Positions 17,299 to 26,480 of a DNA stretch of 64,000 nucleotides are shown here, one piece after another. This DNA is from Segetibacter sp. 3557_3 (GTDB lineage: Bacteria; Bacteroidota; Bacteroidia; Chitinophagales; Chitinophagaceae). The notes under the pieces are model-generated. The model was not told where the DNA came from, made no database searches, and saw only the letters and a list, made by a program, of their open reading frames with translations. The position numbers were made by a program, and so were the translations under genes. The stretch covers positions 620,001 through 684,000 of the forward strand of contig NZ_SMSK01000001.1 of assembly GCF_004354985.1 (NCBI RefSeq), written 5' to 3'. Within the stretch, counting starts at the first letter, position 1. Each line of letters begins with the position of its first letter.

Positions 17299-20200
17299 AT
17301 GAAACAATACTTCACCTCAGTCAGAGGATTCTTGCTTATAGGCATTGTACTACTCGCTATGTCGTGTTCCAGGCGTTCCGGTAATCCCAGGATCCTGGTT
17401 TTTACCAAAACTTCGGGCTACCATCATGAATCCATTCCCGAGGGTGTAGCGGCAGTTCAAAAGCTAGGCAGCCAAAATAAGTTCGACGTGGATACCACCA
17501 GCAATGCAGAGTGGTTTAACGAAGACAGCTTACAGAAATATGCGGCGGTGGTTTTTATGAGCACTACCGGTGATGTGCTAAACCACTACCAGGAGGCAGA
17601 ATTCGAACGATACATCCAGTCTGGGGGAGGTTTTGTGGGGATTCATGCCGCTTCAGACGCGGAATACGATTGGGGCTGGTATGGCCGGCTTTTGGGCGGC
17701 TATTTTCTGACCCATCCGGGCATACGGGACTCTTTCCCCAACGTCCAGCCCGGAACCCTGCAAGTGGTGAACAAAGACCATGCGTCCACCAAAGACCTGC
17801 CGGAACAATGGAAGCGTACCGACGAATTTTACTCGTTTAAAAAGTTGGACAGCAGCATCAATGTGCTGCTTAAAGTTGATGAAAATAGCTTTAAAGGGGG
17901 CTACAACGGTGCAAATCATCCCATGGCCTGGTATCACGATTATGATGGCGGCCGTGCATGGTACACCAACCTGGGGCACACCAAAGAAACATTTACCGAA
18001 GATCTTTTCCTAAAGCACCTGCTAGGCGGTATACAATACGCTATCGGCAATAACAAGGAATTGAATTACAGCAACGCTAAAACCGGGAAGGTTCCAGAGG
18101 AAAACCGGTTTGCAAAAACTGGATTGGTAAGCGGCCAGTTATTCGAACCCACAGAAATGGCTATTCTGCCCAATCTTGATATCCTGGTTGCCCAGAGACG
18201 TGGCGAGATTATGCTTTACAAACAAGGTGACTCGGTACTTAAGCAAGCTGGTTTTTTAAATGTTTATTGGAAAACAAGTACCCCTGGTGTAAATGCAGAA
18301 GAAGGGGTGCTCGGACTGAAAGCAGATCCGAATTTTTCAAAAAACAACTTTGTGTTCATCTTTTATAGCCCTGTCGACTCCTCTGTAAATCGTTTGTCGC
18401 GGTTCAGATTTGTCAACGACAAAATAGATATGGGATCGGAGAAGGTGATATTGGATGTAAAGTCGGATCGCGAGATTTGCTGTCATACCGGGGGCTCAAT
18501 TGCTTTTGACAAAGATGGATTGCTTTATGTGTCAACTGGCGATAACTCCACCCCGTTTAATGAACCCAAGCAGCCACATCCCAACAGTGGGTTTGCTCCC
18601 ATAGACGACCGCCCCGGACATCAGCAATACGATGCCCGTAGATCGTCAGGTAACCCCAACGACCTACGCGGGAAAATCCTCCGCATTCGTGTGAAGGACG
18701 ACGGCAGTTATGAAATCCCCGAAGGCAATCTGTATGCTAAGGGGCAGCAAGGCAGTCGTCCGGAAATATATGTTCAGGGCAATCGAAATCCGTACAGAAT
18801 ATCCATTGACCAAAAAACCAATTACCTGTATTGGGGCGAAGTAGGTCCGGATGCAAGCAGGGACAGTTTGGGTCTTAGAGGACCCCGGGGTTATGACGAA
18901 GTGAACCAGGCACGCAAAGCCGGATTTTTCGGGTGGCCACTTTTTATTGGCGATAATTACGCTTATCGGGAATTTGATTTTGAGAGCGGTAAAGCCGGGA
19001 ACTATTTTGATCCTGCTAAGCCAATCAATGCATCCCACAACAATACAGGGCTCAAAAACCTACCTCCGGCACAACCGGCATTTATCTGGTATCCATACGA
19101 TGTATCCCCGGATTTTCCGCAGGTCGGCACTGGTGGACGGAATGCAATGGCCGGCCCGGTGTATTACACTGACATGTTTCCCAAAGAGAGCAGGTTGCCT
19201 GATTATTACAACGGCAAACTATTTATTTATGATTGGATCCGCGGCTGGATCAAAGCCGTGAGCATGAAACCAAATGGCGACTTCGATAAAATGGAACCAT
19301 TCATGCAGCAAACCAAATTGGCCAACTGCATCGACATGGAAGTAGGTCCGGATGGTAAATTATACTTGTTGGAATACGGCACCGGGTGGTTCACCAAAAA
19401 CCCTGACGCAGGTTTATCAAGGATCGACTACAATGGTGGAAATCGTGCTCCCCTGGTAGCAGGCATTACAGTAGATAAAACTTCTGGCGCACTGCCGTTT
19501 AAAGTCGTTGCGCAGGTGGAGGCAAAAGACCTGGAAAAAGATGCCATTACCTATGAGTGGCATTTTGGTAATGCTACCAGGGAAACTAAAGAACCAAGGC
19601 TCGAGCACACCTTCACCGCGATTGGTGATTACCCCATTTACGTAGTTGCGAAAGATGCTAAAGGTGCGACAACGAAAAGCAGCCCGGTGCAGGTTTACGC
19701 TGGCAACGAAGCGCCTGTTGTAAACATCACCATCGCAGGCAACAAATCATTTTATTTCCCGGGCACACCTGTTTCCTATGCGGTTAACGTGTTGGATAAA
19801 GACGACCCATCCGTAGCGGGTGACCTGGCTAATGTTTTTGTTTCGGCGGACTATGTTGAAGGGCTGGATAAGGCCGGGGCCTCAATGGGGCACCAGGTAA
19901 TGTCTGAAGCAATGGCTGGCAGAAGCCTGATACAATCCCTAGATTGCAAAGGTTGTCACAAGGAGGCAGAAAAATCCATAGGTCCGGCTTATACAGCCGT
20001 ATCACAACGGTACCAGAAGAATAATGGTGCAACTACCCATCTCGTGAATAAAATCATTAAAGGTGGCGCGGGGGTATGGGGCGAAACAGCCATGCCTGCC
20101 CATCCAAATCTGTCGCAAGGTGATGCGCGACAAATGGTATCATACATCATGTCGCTTGCCAACGAACAGCAAAAACAAAAGTCACTTCCTGCAAAAGGAA

Positions 20201-20772
20201 CCCTGCAGGCTACCCTTAACAAGAAGCCCACAGAAAATGGCGTGCTGGTGTTATCCGCTACATATGGTGATAAAGGTGGTCCAGGCGTTAAGCCCCAGAT
20301 TGGCAACGCTTCTCTTGCCTTAAGAAGTAATAGGGTGAGCATGTCAGCAGCCCGTAATCTTAAGGGCTTTACCTTGCAAAGTTTTGGCGGACGGCAATTT
20401 GTAAAGGTGCCAAAAGGCCAGGCTTCATTTTCTTTGGATAGCATTGATCTTGCGGGCATAGAAGGGGTGGAGTTCACCTTAGCCGGCCAAACCCCACCAA
20501 AGCATAGCTATAGTTTTGAACTTCGTCTGGATGGTCCTAATGGGAAAAAGATTGGAGAAGGCCAGCTTCCTGCAGGTACTAAATTCGTGACAGGTGAAGG
20601 CGGTTTTGGCCGTACAACGATCATGTTGAACCTGGAACCCGTCACGGATGGTAAGTTTCATAACCTGTACATTGTTAGCAATACCACCAATGCAGATGAA
20701 GAAGGTTCGTTGATCCTTGCAGAGTTGCAGTTCAAAGCACGGAAGACACAGGGAAATCTCGTGCGCAAATAG
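17299..20772 (+). CDS. Multidomain lipoprotein: ThuA, PQQ-type sugar dehydrogenase, PKD, cytochrome c
   Basis: 1157 residues from the ATG at 17299, chosen because it opens a lipoprotein signal peptide (lipobox LAMSC); an in-frame ATG 63 bases earlier would bury it. Order: ThuA-like domain (about 30-245, GGGFVGIHAASD); a six-bladed glucose/sorbosone dehydrogenase propeller (about 275-705, ICCHTGGSIAFDKDGLLYVS, ILRIR, RNPYRIS); a PKD domain (about 715-800); a class I cytochrome c domain with CKGCH near 882 and a Met ligand likely in AMPAHP; and a C-terminal beta-sandwich that may bind carbohydrate. It probably oxidises a sugar at the cell surface or periplasm and passes electrons to its own haem. 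Substrate and PQQ dependence are inferred from family only. Confidence 0.9.
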   Translation: MKQYFTSVRGFLLIGIVLLAMSCSRRSGNPRILVFTKTSGYHHESIPEGVAAVQKLGSQNKFDVDTTSNAEWFNEDSLQKYAAVVFMSTTGDVLNHYQEAEFERYIQSGGGFVGIHAASDAEYDWGWYGRLLGGYFLTHPGIRDSFPNVQPGTLQVVNKDHASTKDLPEQWKRTDEFYSFKKLDSSINVLLKVDENSFKGGYNGANHPMAWYHDYDGGRAWYTNLGHTKETFTEDLFLKHLLGGIQYAIGNNKELNYSNAKTGKVPEENRFAKTGLVSGQLFEPTEMAILPNLDILVAQRRGEIMLYKQGDSVLKQAGFLNVYWKTSTPGVNAEEGVLGLKADPNFSKNNFVFIFYSPVDSSVNRLSRFRFVNDKIDMGSEKVILDVKSDREICCHTGGSIAFDKDGLLYVSTGDNSTPFNEPKQPHPNSGFAPIDDRPGHQQYDARRSSGNPNDLRGKILRIRVKDDGSYEIPEGNLYAKGQQGSRPEIYVQGNRNPYRISIDQKTNYLYWGEVGPDASRDSLGLRGPRGYDEVNQARKAGFFGWPLFIGDNYAYREFDFESGKAGNYFDPAKPINASHNNTGLKNLPPAQPAFIWYPYDVSPDFPQVGTGGRNAMAGPVYYTDMFPKESRLPDYYNGKLFIYDWIRGWIKAVSMKPNGDFDKMEPFMQQTKLANCIDMEVGPDGKLYLLEYGTGWFTKNPDAGLSRIDYNGGNRAPLVAGITVDKTSGALPFKVVAQVEAKDLEKDAITYEWHFGNATRETKEPRLEHTFTAIGDYPIYVVAKDAKGATTKSSPVQVYAGNEAPVVNITIAGNKSFYFPGTPVSYAVNVLDKDDPSVAGDLANVFVSADYVEGLDKAGASMGHQVMSEAMAGRSLIQSLDCKGCHKEAEKSIGPAYTAVSQRYQKNNGATTHLVNKIIKGGAGVWGETAMPAHPNLSQGDARQMVSYIMSLANEQQKQKSLPAKGTLQATLNKKPTENGVLVLSATYGDKGGPGVKPQIGNASLALRSNRVSMSAARNLKGFTLQSFGGRQFVKVPKGQASFSLDSIDLAGIEGVEFTLAGQTPPKHSYSFELRLDGPNGKKIGEGQLPAGTKFVTGEGGFGRTTIMLNLEPVTDGKFHNLYIVSNTTNADEEGSLILAELQFKARKTQGNLVRK

Positions 20773-20788
20773 AAGGCATTATCAGGAC

Positions 20789-20831
20789 AATACGGCGAGT
20801 CTGTGGTTCACCAACCACTGCTCGCCGTATT
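20789..20831 (+). terminator. Long hairpin after the multidomain lipoprotein gene
   Basis: Perfect 11-bp outer stem (20789-20799 with 20821-20831) enclosing a second stem (20803-20808 with 20813-20818). The T-tract is poor, so it may act as a weak terminator or 3'-end stabiliser. Confidence 0.6.
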
Positions 20832-21859
20832 GCATTTGGGATGTTATTCGTCGTGGTTCTGCTGCCTGAACGGATTCTATTTGTAACGGCTTGAAAATTT
20901 AAAATTATTGTTTGTTACCCCTGTGAAAACACGATATTGCTTAACTTATAACCTGCAAGCGAGAAGCCTTTCCAAGTCGTTCAGCAGAACATTTTCATTA
21001 AAGTCTTCTTGTTGGTTGGAGCGGATTTTCGCTCAGTAGAATTACCCAAAGTACAAGAGTGCGACGCAAGGATGTTAGATAATAGAACTTCAGCCTGGTA
21101 CAAAGAAAATTTCAATACAGGAGATTAAACCGCAATAAACCCAGCGCCGGCACTCGGACAATTCTTCGGGCTAACAGATTACCACCTGATCCACATGCAA
21201 ATAAATTACCTGGTTCAAAAGCCGTTACTTTGGTACCACAAGTCGTAAAGCGTCATTTCGAAAAATCGTGCGGTTGCAGATATTAGTTTTGCGCCGAAAA
21301 ATTCCCGATCAGAAAGCTCTAAATCACTACAAGAGTTTAGCAGATCTATCATTGTCCCAGATGGCACTACTGAAAGCTGCTTACTTTTCGATAAGTCTTA
21401 TAGTCACCCAACTGAAAGGTTAGGAGATCCACATGCAATATCGTCGTGAGTATTGCTGCTACTTAACATAATATTAATTATAGGAAAAAAGAAGAGACTT
21501 GTTGAAAGAAGTTTAATCGCCGTTAATAAGTCCGACTGAAAGCAAGATATAGCGCTTACGTATGGTTTTCTTACAGGCTAAGATCTAATCCGGGAAAGTT
21601 CTGCAAACCAGTTTAGCAACCATCATCCGAAAGCCTCCGCCTGAGAAAACCAGCCAAATGTTTGTATCACCATATTATAGGAAGCTGGTTGAATTACCCG
21701 GTTTTTGGTGAATTCCATAATGTGCCTGACTAATGTTTAACACGGTTAACGCTTATTGATCGCTCAATCCATACCAGCTCATTTGATCAAACCTTAGAGC
21801 CCAGCGTCTTTTATGTCCCGTTTCTGTTTCCGGAAAAAAATTATCAAACCATATTGTGT
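20832..21859. other. About 1 kb without an open reading frame of 60 codons
   Basis: Stop codons are dense in all frames. I saw no tRNA, repeat or strong hairpin. It ends in the operator region of the ArsR operon. Confidence 0.5.
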
Positions 21860-21899
21860 AGTTAAATAACTTCATTAAATTCGTAGCTAAATAGCTACG
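21860..21899 (+). promoter_or_regulatory. Two palindromic operators before the ArsR gene
   Basis: AGTTAAATAACT (21860-21871) and CGTAGCTAAATAGCTACG (21882-21899) share the palindromic core AGnTAAATAnCT. Their centres are exactly 25 bases apart and the second ends two bases before the start codon. This fits autorepression by the dimeric winged-helix protein encoded just downstream; binding itself is inference. Confidence 0.7.
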
Positions 21900-21901
21900 C
21901 A

Positions 21902-22225
21902 ATGAATCTTAGACGCGATGTTTTCCAGGCCATAGCTGATCCGACCAGACGTGCAATATTGTTGTTGGTCGCCACCCAATCCATGACAGCCGGAGCAATA
22001 GCCGCAAACTTCGACACCGCAAGACCAACCGTTTCAAAACACCTGCAAATACTTTCTGAGTGCGAACTGCTCGGGTCGGAACAAAATGGCAGGGAGATTT
22101 ACTATCACATTAATGCAACAAAAATGAAAGAAGTAGCAGATTTTATTGAGCCCTTTCGCAAGATGTGGGATGATCGCTTTAATAAGCTGGAAGACATCAT
22201 GAAAAATTATAAACCCACTAAATAA
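21902..22225 (+). CDS. ArsR-family winged-helix repressor
   Basis: 107 residues, nearly all one winged-helix domain: [37 protein letters not shown] (recognition helix) and the wing [13 protein letters not shown]. The C-terminal helix ends [19 protein letters not shown], as in the SdpR/YdfF branch that lacks metal-binding cysteines and sits beside SRPBCC proteins. It is the first gene of a tight four-gene operon (6-base gap, then two overlaps). Two palindromes lie on its promoter. The inducing signal is unknown. Confidence 0.93.
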   Translation: MNLRRDVFQAIADPTRRAILLLVATQSMTAGAIAANFDTARPTVSKHLQILSECELLGSEQNGREIYYHINATKMKEVADFIEPFRKMWDDRFNKLEDIMKNYKPTK

Positions 22226-22231
22226 TATTTT

Positions 22232-22723
22232 ATGGCACTAAAAACCAAAGTCGACGCCAAAGACGGTCAAAACGATTTGCTTATTACAAGATCGTTTGAC
22301 TTGCCGGTAGAATTGTTATTCGAGGCGTACATCAACCCTGAAATTGTTGAGCAATGGATGGGAACTAAAGTACTAACACTCGAAAACAAACGGCATGGCA
22401 GCTGGCACTTTCAAACCTTTGATCCTAACGGGAACATCGTATTTGAGGCAAATGGTGTTATTCATGAGTTTAGTCCAAACCTGAGAATCATTCGCACTTT
22501 TGAAATGGAGAATGCTCCTTTTGGTGTTCAGTTGGAGTTCCTGGAATTTGAAAAGGTTACAACCGATACCAGTAGACTCAATATGCATATAGTGTATCGA
22601 TCGGTGGAACAACGTGACCGGATGCTCCAACTTCCATTTGCAAAAGGCTTAAATATGGCTCACAACCGGCTCGAAGAAGTCGTAAACCAACTTAAAATCA
22701 AGGGTTATGAAAAGGTCAAATAA
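22232..22723 (+). CDS. SRPBCC (AHSA1-like) domain protein
   Basis: 163 residues. The opening LLITRSFDLPVELLFEAYINPEIVEQWMG is the classic start of the AHSA1/CalC subfamily, followed by GSWHFQTFDPNGN and a closing long helix (GLNMAHNRLEEVVNQL). The fold forms a deep hydrophobic pocket that binds small lipophilic ligands. It lies 6 bases after the ArsR gene, and its last 17 bases overlap the DoxX-like gene. In such operons it may sense or modify the ligand controlling the repressor; that is inference. Confidence 0.9.
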   Translation: MALKTKVDAKDGQNDLLITRSFDLPVELLFEAYINPEIVEQWMGTKVLTLENKRHGSWHFQTFDPNGNIVFEANGVIHEFSPNLRIIRTFEMENAPFGVQLEFLEFEKVTTDTSRLNMHIVYRSVEQRDRMLQLPFAKGLNMAHNRLEEVVNQLKIKGYEKVK

Positions 22724-23111
22724 AATCATTTACTGGATTGCCACAATATGGCTCTGTTTGGGCATGTTGTCCAGTGGCATCGTACAACTGCTTAGGTTGA
22801 ACACCGAAGTTGACTTTATTACAAAGTTGGGCTATCCTGTATATTTCATCTCACTTATTGGTGTATGGAAAATTCTCGGAGTTGTAGCCTTACTTTCTTC
22901 CGGATTGCTCATCATAAAAGAATGGGCGTACGCAGGTTTTTTCTTTGTTATGTCAGGAGCCATATTTTCACATATTGCGTCTGGCGATCCGCTCCCGGAA
23001 ATTCTTCCTTCGATGCTCCTGCTTATATTAACAGTTGTTTCATGGATTTTCCGGCCAGCTAACCGGAGAGTTTTAATAGTCAATCATCAAAGCCAAGTAT
23101 ATGAATCCTAA
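22707..23111 (+). CDS. DoxX-like small membrane protein
   Basis: 134 residues with four hydrophobic segments (about 8-26, 42-64, 72-90 and 98-114). The patterns SSGIVQLL, LGYPVYF and GVWKILGVVALL match the DoxX-like family (PF13564) found in Bacteroidota. Function in the family is uncertain; oxidative-stress and respiratory roles have been proposed for other DoxX proteins. The ATG lies inside the end of the SRPBCC gene, indicating translational coupling. Confidence 0.85.
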   Translation: MKRSNKIIYWIATIWLCLGMLSSGIVQLLRLNTEVDFITKLGYPVYFISLIGVWKILGVVALLSSGLLIIKEWAYAGFFFVMSGAIFSHIASGDPLPEILPSMLLLILTVVSWIFRPANRRVLIVNHQSQVYES

Positions 23112-23706
23112 AGTTGATTTTTATTTTGACAAGCCCGGTAAGTGGCAGAAAGAAATTCAGCAGTTAAGGGCTATTGTTCTTGATTGCGGACTTACGGAGC
23201 AGCTAAAATGGGGAGTACCTTGTTATACCCTTCCTTCGCCTTTAACAGGAGGGTCAGCAAAGGAAAGAAACATTGTTCTTATCCATACATTTAAGGAATA
23301 CTGTGCACTCCTATTTTTCAAAGGTGCCCTGCTGAATGACGCAGATGCGCTATTGATACAACAAACCGAAAATGTGCAGGCTGGTCGCCAGATACGGTTT
23401 ACTGGTTTGCAGGAAATCAACAGCCTAAAAGCAACACTGAAGGCGTACATTTTCGAAGCTATCGAGGTGGAAAAAGCTGGTTTGAAAGTGGAATATATTA
23501 AGAACACAGCCCTGGTGCTACCGGAAGAATTTGTAAAGCGATTAGAAAAGGATCCAGCTTTGAAGACCTCATTTGCGAAATTAACTCCCGGTCGACAACG
23601 CGCATATAATCTATATTTTACGGCACCCAAACAAGCTAAAACACGTGAGGCGCGAATTGAAAAATGCGTAGCACAAATTCTCGAGGGTAAAGGACTCGAA
23701 GATTAA
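23101..23706 (+). CDS. YdeI/DUF1801 family protein
   Basis: 201 residues in two parts. The first (about 1-120) is a DUF1801-like domain with LKWGVPCYTL and ALLFFKGALLND. The second (about 140-195) is the OmdA/YdeI helical motif (LPEEFVKRLEKDPALKTSFAKLTPGRQRAYNLYFTAPKQAKTREARIEK, seen here in segments). The protein is cytoplasmic with no signal peptide. The biochemical role is not established. It overlaps the DoxX gene by 11 bases and closes the operon. Confidence 0.88.
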   Translation: MNPKVDFYFDKPGKWQKEIQQLRAIVLDCGLTEQLKWGVPCYTLPSPLTGGSAKERNIVLIHTFKEYCALLFFKGALLNDADALLIQQTENVQAGRQIRFTGLQEINSLKATLKAYIFEAIEVEKAGLKVEYIKNTALVLPEEFVKRLEKDPALKTSFAKLTPGRQRAYNLYFTAPKQAKTREARIEKCVAQILEGKGLED

Positions 23707-23739
23707 CTGCATTGAACGGAGCAGGCATGTTGTCATCCG

Positions 23740-24588
23740 TTATGTATTACCAAAAAAAGAGATCGTTTTATTTACAACCGCTTGCATTGGCTCGGGCAAG
23801 TCATCAGCTTGCCAGGGATGCTTTCGACCAAAAACATGATCTGACGGCACCACGAACAGCTCTGCTAAAGGCTGCCAGCTTTGAAGTTCTTTTGCCTTTT
23901 CAACTGGTACGGCCTCGTCGAATGTACCATGGCACAATAACACGGGTATCTTCAATGAACGGATTGCCGCAGCTATGTTAAGTCTTTCGTGATTATGCTG
24001 GAAGTCTTCATAAAGCTGGTAATACAACGGCAGGTTCTGTTTGGTACGGCTGTTCAACGAATACTCAACACCTGATTGTTTCCAGTTTTCAATCCGGTTG
24101 GCCGGCCAGTTTGTCCATGGCGTTTTGCACTCGCTGATTGCTGCCCATGTTGCAACTTTCTTTATCCGCGCATCCTCGGCAGCTTTCAGCATAACAATCC
24201 CACCACCCATACTGTGACCGATTAAATAAACGTCAGGTGAGCCCATTTCCTTAAACAACGCGTTGTCAGCACTTGAAATCCAGTTTAGCACATTACCGAG
24301 ATCATCAAGTTCTTTCGTGTAATTGTTGTTTCCATATGCTTCAAGATCAACAAATTCCTCCGGGTGTAGCGGGGTAGTTCCATTATGACTAAAATTGAAT
24401 TTTACAAAAACGAAACCCTGGTTGGCAAACTGGCTGGCAATTAAATCGAAGTTGCCCCAATCTTTAAAACCATTAAAGCCGTGGGCATAAACTACAATCG
24501 CCTTAGCCGCTGCTGTAGGGTAAAATACATCAACAGTCATTGGACAATTTGCGAAGCCGGGCACAATTAGATTCTTATACATTTTCAT
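23740..24588 (-). CDS. Alpha/beta hydrolase (lysophospholipase-like)
   Basis: 282 residues from the ATG at 24588; a start 51 bases upstream would add a Cys/Trp-rich tail atypical of the family. VVYAHGFNGFKDWGN carries the oxyanion loop, GHSMGGG holds nucleophile Ser126, HGTFDEAVPVEKAK supplies the acid, and SDHVFGRKHPW the catalytic His. No signal peptide, so a cytoplasmic esterase, peptidase or thioesterase is likely. Substrate cannot be read from sequence. It is convergent with the ArsR operon (33 bases) and not part of it. Confidence 0.88.
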   Translation of the reverse strand: MKMYKNLIVPGFANCPMTVDVFYPTAAAKAIVVYAHGFNGFKDWGNFDLIASQFANQGFVFVKFNFSHNGTTPLHPEEFVDLEAYGNNNYTKELDDLGNVLNWISSADNALFKEMGSPDVYLIGHSMGGGIVMLKAAEDARIKKVATWAAISECKTPWTNWPANRIENWKQSGVEYSLNSRTKQNLPLYYQLYEDFQHNHERLNIAAAIRSLKIPVLLCHGTFDEAVPVEKAKELQSWQPLAELFVVPSDHVFGRKHPWQADDLPEPMQAVVNKTISFFGNT

Positions 24589-24902
24589 GTGTAGTCGTTT
24601 TTTACGGGTCCAAAACCAGTTACAAAAACAGTGATTCATAGGGCTGATGTGCAGGCATACTATCCCATCTATTAAATAAACTTACTGTCCCTTTCACCCG
24701 GTTACAACTTAATCCGCAGCAAAAATTCACCCTAAAGTTATCACTCCTAAGCCAGCACGTCAGGGACAATGAATATAAAACTAAAGCCGCGATCCAGGCG
24801 GAAGTACAAGGGAGTGACACAACGATGTTGGGCCAGGTTCAACTGCCGGCTAAAAAATCACCTTGTTGTAACATGTTTATTATCTTTCTCAAAATTTCAG
24901 CT
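24589..24902. other. Divergent intergenic region
   Basis: Separates the hydrolase gene (minus) from the small-protein/MFS pair (plus). No gene seen. Confidence 0.45.
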
Positions 24903-25208
24903 ATGCACGCTTATGATACTGTTTCAGAAGCTCTAACGGACCTTAAAGACCGTGGATACACCACAGATTTTAATATCGCTTTCGACAAACTTGAATGTAG
25001 CACTACACGAAAATGCCTTTACGCCAACGATTTCGAAATTGTGGAGCATTACCGGTTTGAAGGCGAAAGTGATCCCGGGGATGAGTCAGTAGTGTATGCA
25101 ATAGAACAAAAATCAGGAACCATGAAAGGAGTTGTTGTTACGGCATATGGCACCTACAGCGAACCGGTGAGTGATGATATGATTACGAAGCTTAGCATCC
25201 AGGGATAA
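24903..25208 (+). CDS. Small cytoplasmic protein, often labelled phosphoribosylpyrophosphate synthetase
   Basis: 101 residues from the ATG at 24903 (MHAYDTVSEALTDLKDRGYTTDF). Similar Bacteroidota proteins of about 100 residues are, from memory, labelled PRPP synthetase in databases. Nothing here supports that: there is no PRPP-binding loop, and the true enzyme is three times longer. Visible instead are one N-terminal helix, the segment FEIVEHYRFEGESDPGDESVVYAIE and a glycine-rich strand KGVVVTAYGTYSE, consistent with a small alpha/beta domain. The MFS gene starts 4 bases later, so the two are probably cotranslated. Confidence 0.8.
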   Translation: MHAYDTVSEALTDLKDRGYTTDFNIAFDKLECSTTRKCLYANDFEIVEHYRFEGESDPGDESVVYAIEQKSGTMKGVVVTAYGTYSEPVSDDMITKLSIQG

Positions 25209-25212
25209 GGGG

Positions 25213-26388
25213 ATGATTACAAGAACAGTTTGGATCCTTTCTTTGGTGAGCCTGTTGACTGACACGGCAAGCGAAATGCTTTACCCCGTTATGCCACTAT
25301 ACCTGCAATCAATTGGCTTTACTATTGTTGGCATTGGCCTGTTGGAAGGATTGGCTGAAGCTGTTGCAGGTTTAAGCAAGGGCTACTTTGGAAAGTGGAG
25401 TGATGATATCGGCAAAAGGCTGCCCTTTGTACAACTGGGGTACCTTTTGAGCGCGATATCTAAACCTTTGATGAGCGTATTAACGTATCCGCTCTGGATA
25501 TTCAGTGTACGTTCACTGGATCGTATTGGTAAAGGTTTGCGTTCGGGACCCCGCGATGCACTATTGTCCAACGAAGCAACCAGTGAAACCAAAGCACGCA
25601 TTTTTGGATTTCACCGGTCAATGGACACTGCGGGTGCAGCGTTGGGTCCATTAATCGCGCTACTATTTCTATACTATCATCCGGGGGCCTACAAGCCGTT
25701 ATTTTTGCTTGCTTTTTTACCCGGGCTGTTTGCAGTGGCTGCGTCGCTTTTCTTGAAGGAGAAAACAGGTATAACGACCAGGCAACAGAAGGTATTTTCG
25801 CTTCGTGCTTTTTACAGCTACTGGATCGAAAGTGCGGACACCTACAGAAAGCTCGCCACTCCCCTACTGATTTTTGCACTGGTAAACAGTTCTGATATTT
25901 TTTTATTGCTAAAGATGAAAGAAGCAGGTTTACCAGATACCTGGCTTATAGGAACATACATTTTTTATAATGCAGTTTATGCCGCATCTGCCTACCCGGC
26001 CGGCATAATGGCTGATCGATTTGGTTTAAAAAAAACACTCGTGCTAGGGCTTATACTATTCAGCATAAGTTATGCAGCTATGGCATTTGCAGGTAACCTG
26101 TCGATGTTTGTCCTTGTCTTCCTGGGTTATGGACTTTATGCCGCGGCAACCGAAGGTGTATCAAAAGCATGGCTCAGCAACATTGTTCCCAGAAATGAAA
26201 CGGCAGCGGCTATTGGTACCTTCTCAGGTTTTCAAAGCATTGCAGCCTTAATTGCAAGTACCGTTGGAGGGCTGGTATGGTATGCCTTTGGGAGCACCGC
26301 ACTATTCGTGTTGGCCGCTGCCTTAACCCTGATCATTGCCGTTTACATCTACCTAAACGTTCCCATATCGTCTGCTCAGCAAGCCTGA
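25213..26388 (+). CDS. Major facilitator superfamily transporter
   Basis: 391 residues, about 12 membrane segments in two halves. The loop after the second segment carries GKWSDDIGKR, a form of the MFS A motif, repeated in the second half as GIMADRFGLKK. RSLDRIGKGLRSGPRDALL and GFHRSMDTAGAALGPL are typical of a Bacteroidota and Proteobacteria MFS subgroup of unknown substrate. The 4-base gap to the preceding small-protein gene suggests a shared function. An export role is likely but not shown. Confidence 0.9.
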   Translation: MITRTVWILSLVSLLTDTASEMLYPVMPLYLQSIGFTIVGIGLLEGLAEAVAGLSKGYFGKWSDDIGKRLPFVQLGYLLSAISKPLMSVLTYPLWIFSVRSLDRIGKGLRSGPRDALLSNEATSETKARIFGFHRSMDTAGAALGPLIALLFLYYHPGAYKPLFLLAFLPGLFAVAASLFLKEKTGITTRQQKVFSLRAFYSYWIESADTYRKLATPLLIFALVNSSDIFLLLKMKEAGLPDTWLIGTYIFYNAVYAASAYPAGIMADRFGLKKTLVLGLILFSISYAAMAFAGNLSMFVLVFLGYGLYAAATEGVSKAWLSNIVPRNETAAAIGTFSGFQSIAALIASTVGGLVWYAFGSTALFVLAAALTLIIAVYIYLNVPISSAQQA

Positions 26389-26480
26389 TGGCAGTAATCC
26401 GGTTGTGGTTTACCCCGTATAAAGAATAAGTAGGTAAGCTTTAACCAGATTAGCCAGACAACCGGGGTAAGCTGAGCAGC

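Noticed and set aside
26399-26470. Inverted repeats between the MFS gene and serA
   Set aside because: Two competing short pairings without T-tracts; too weak to call a terminator.
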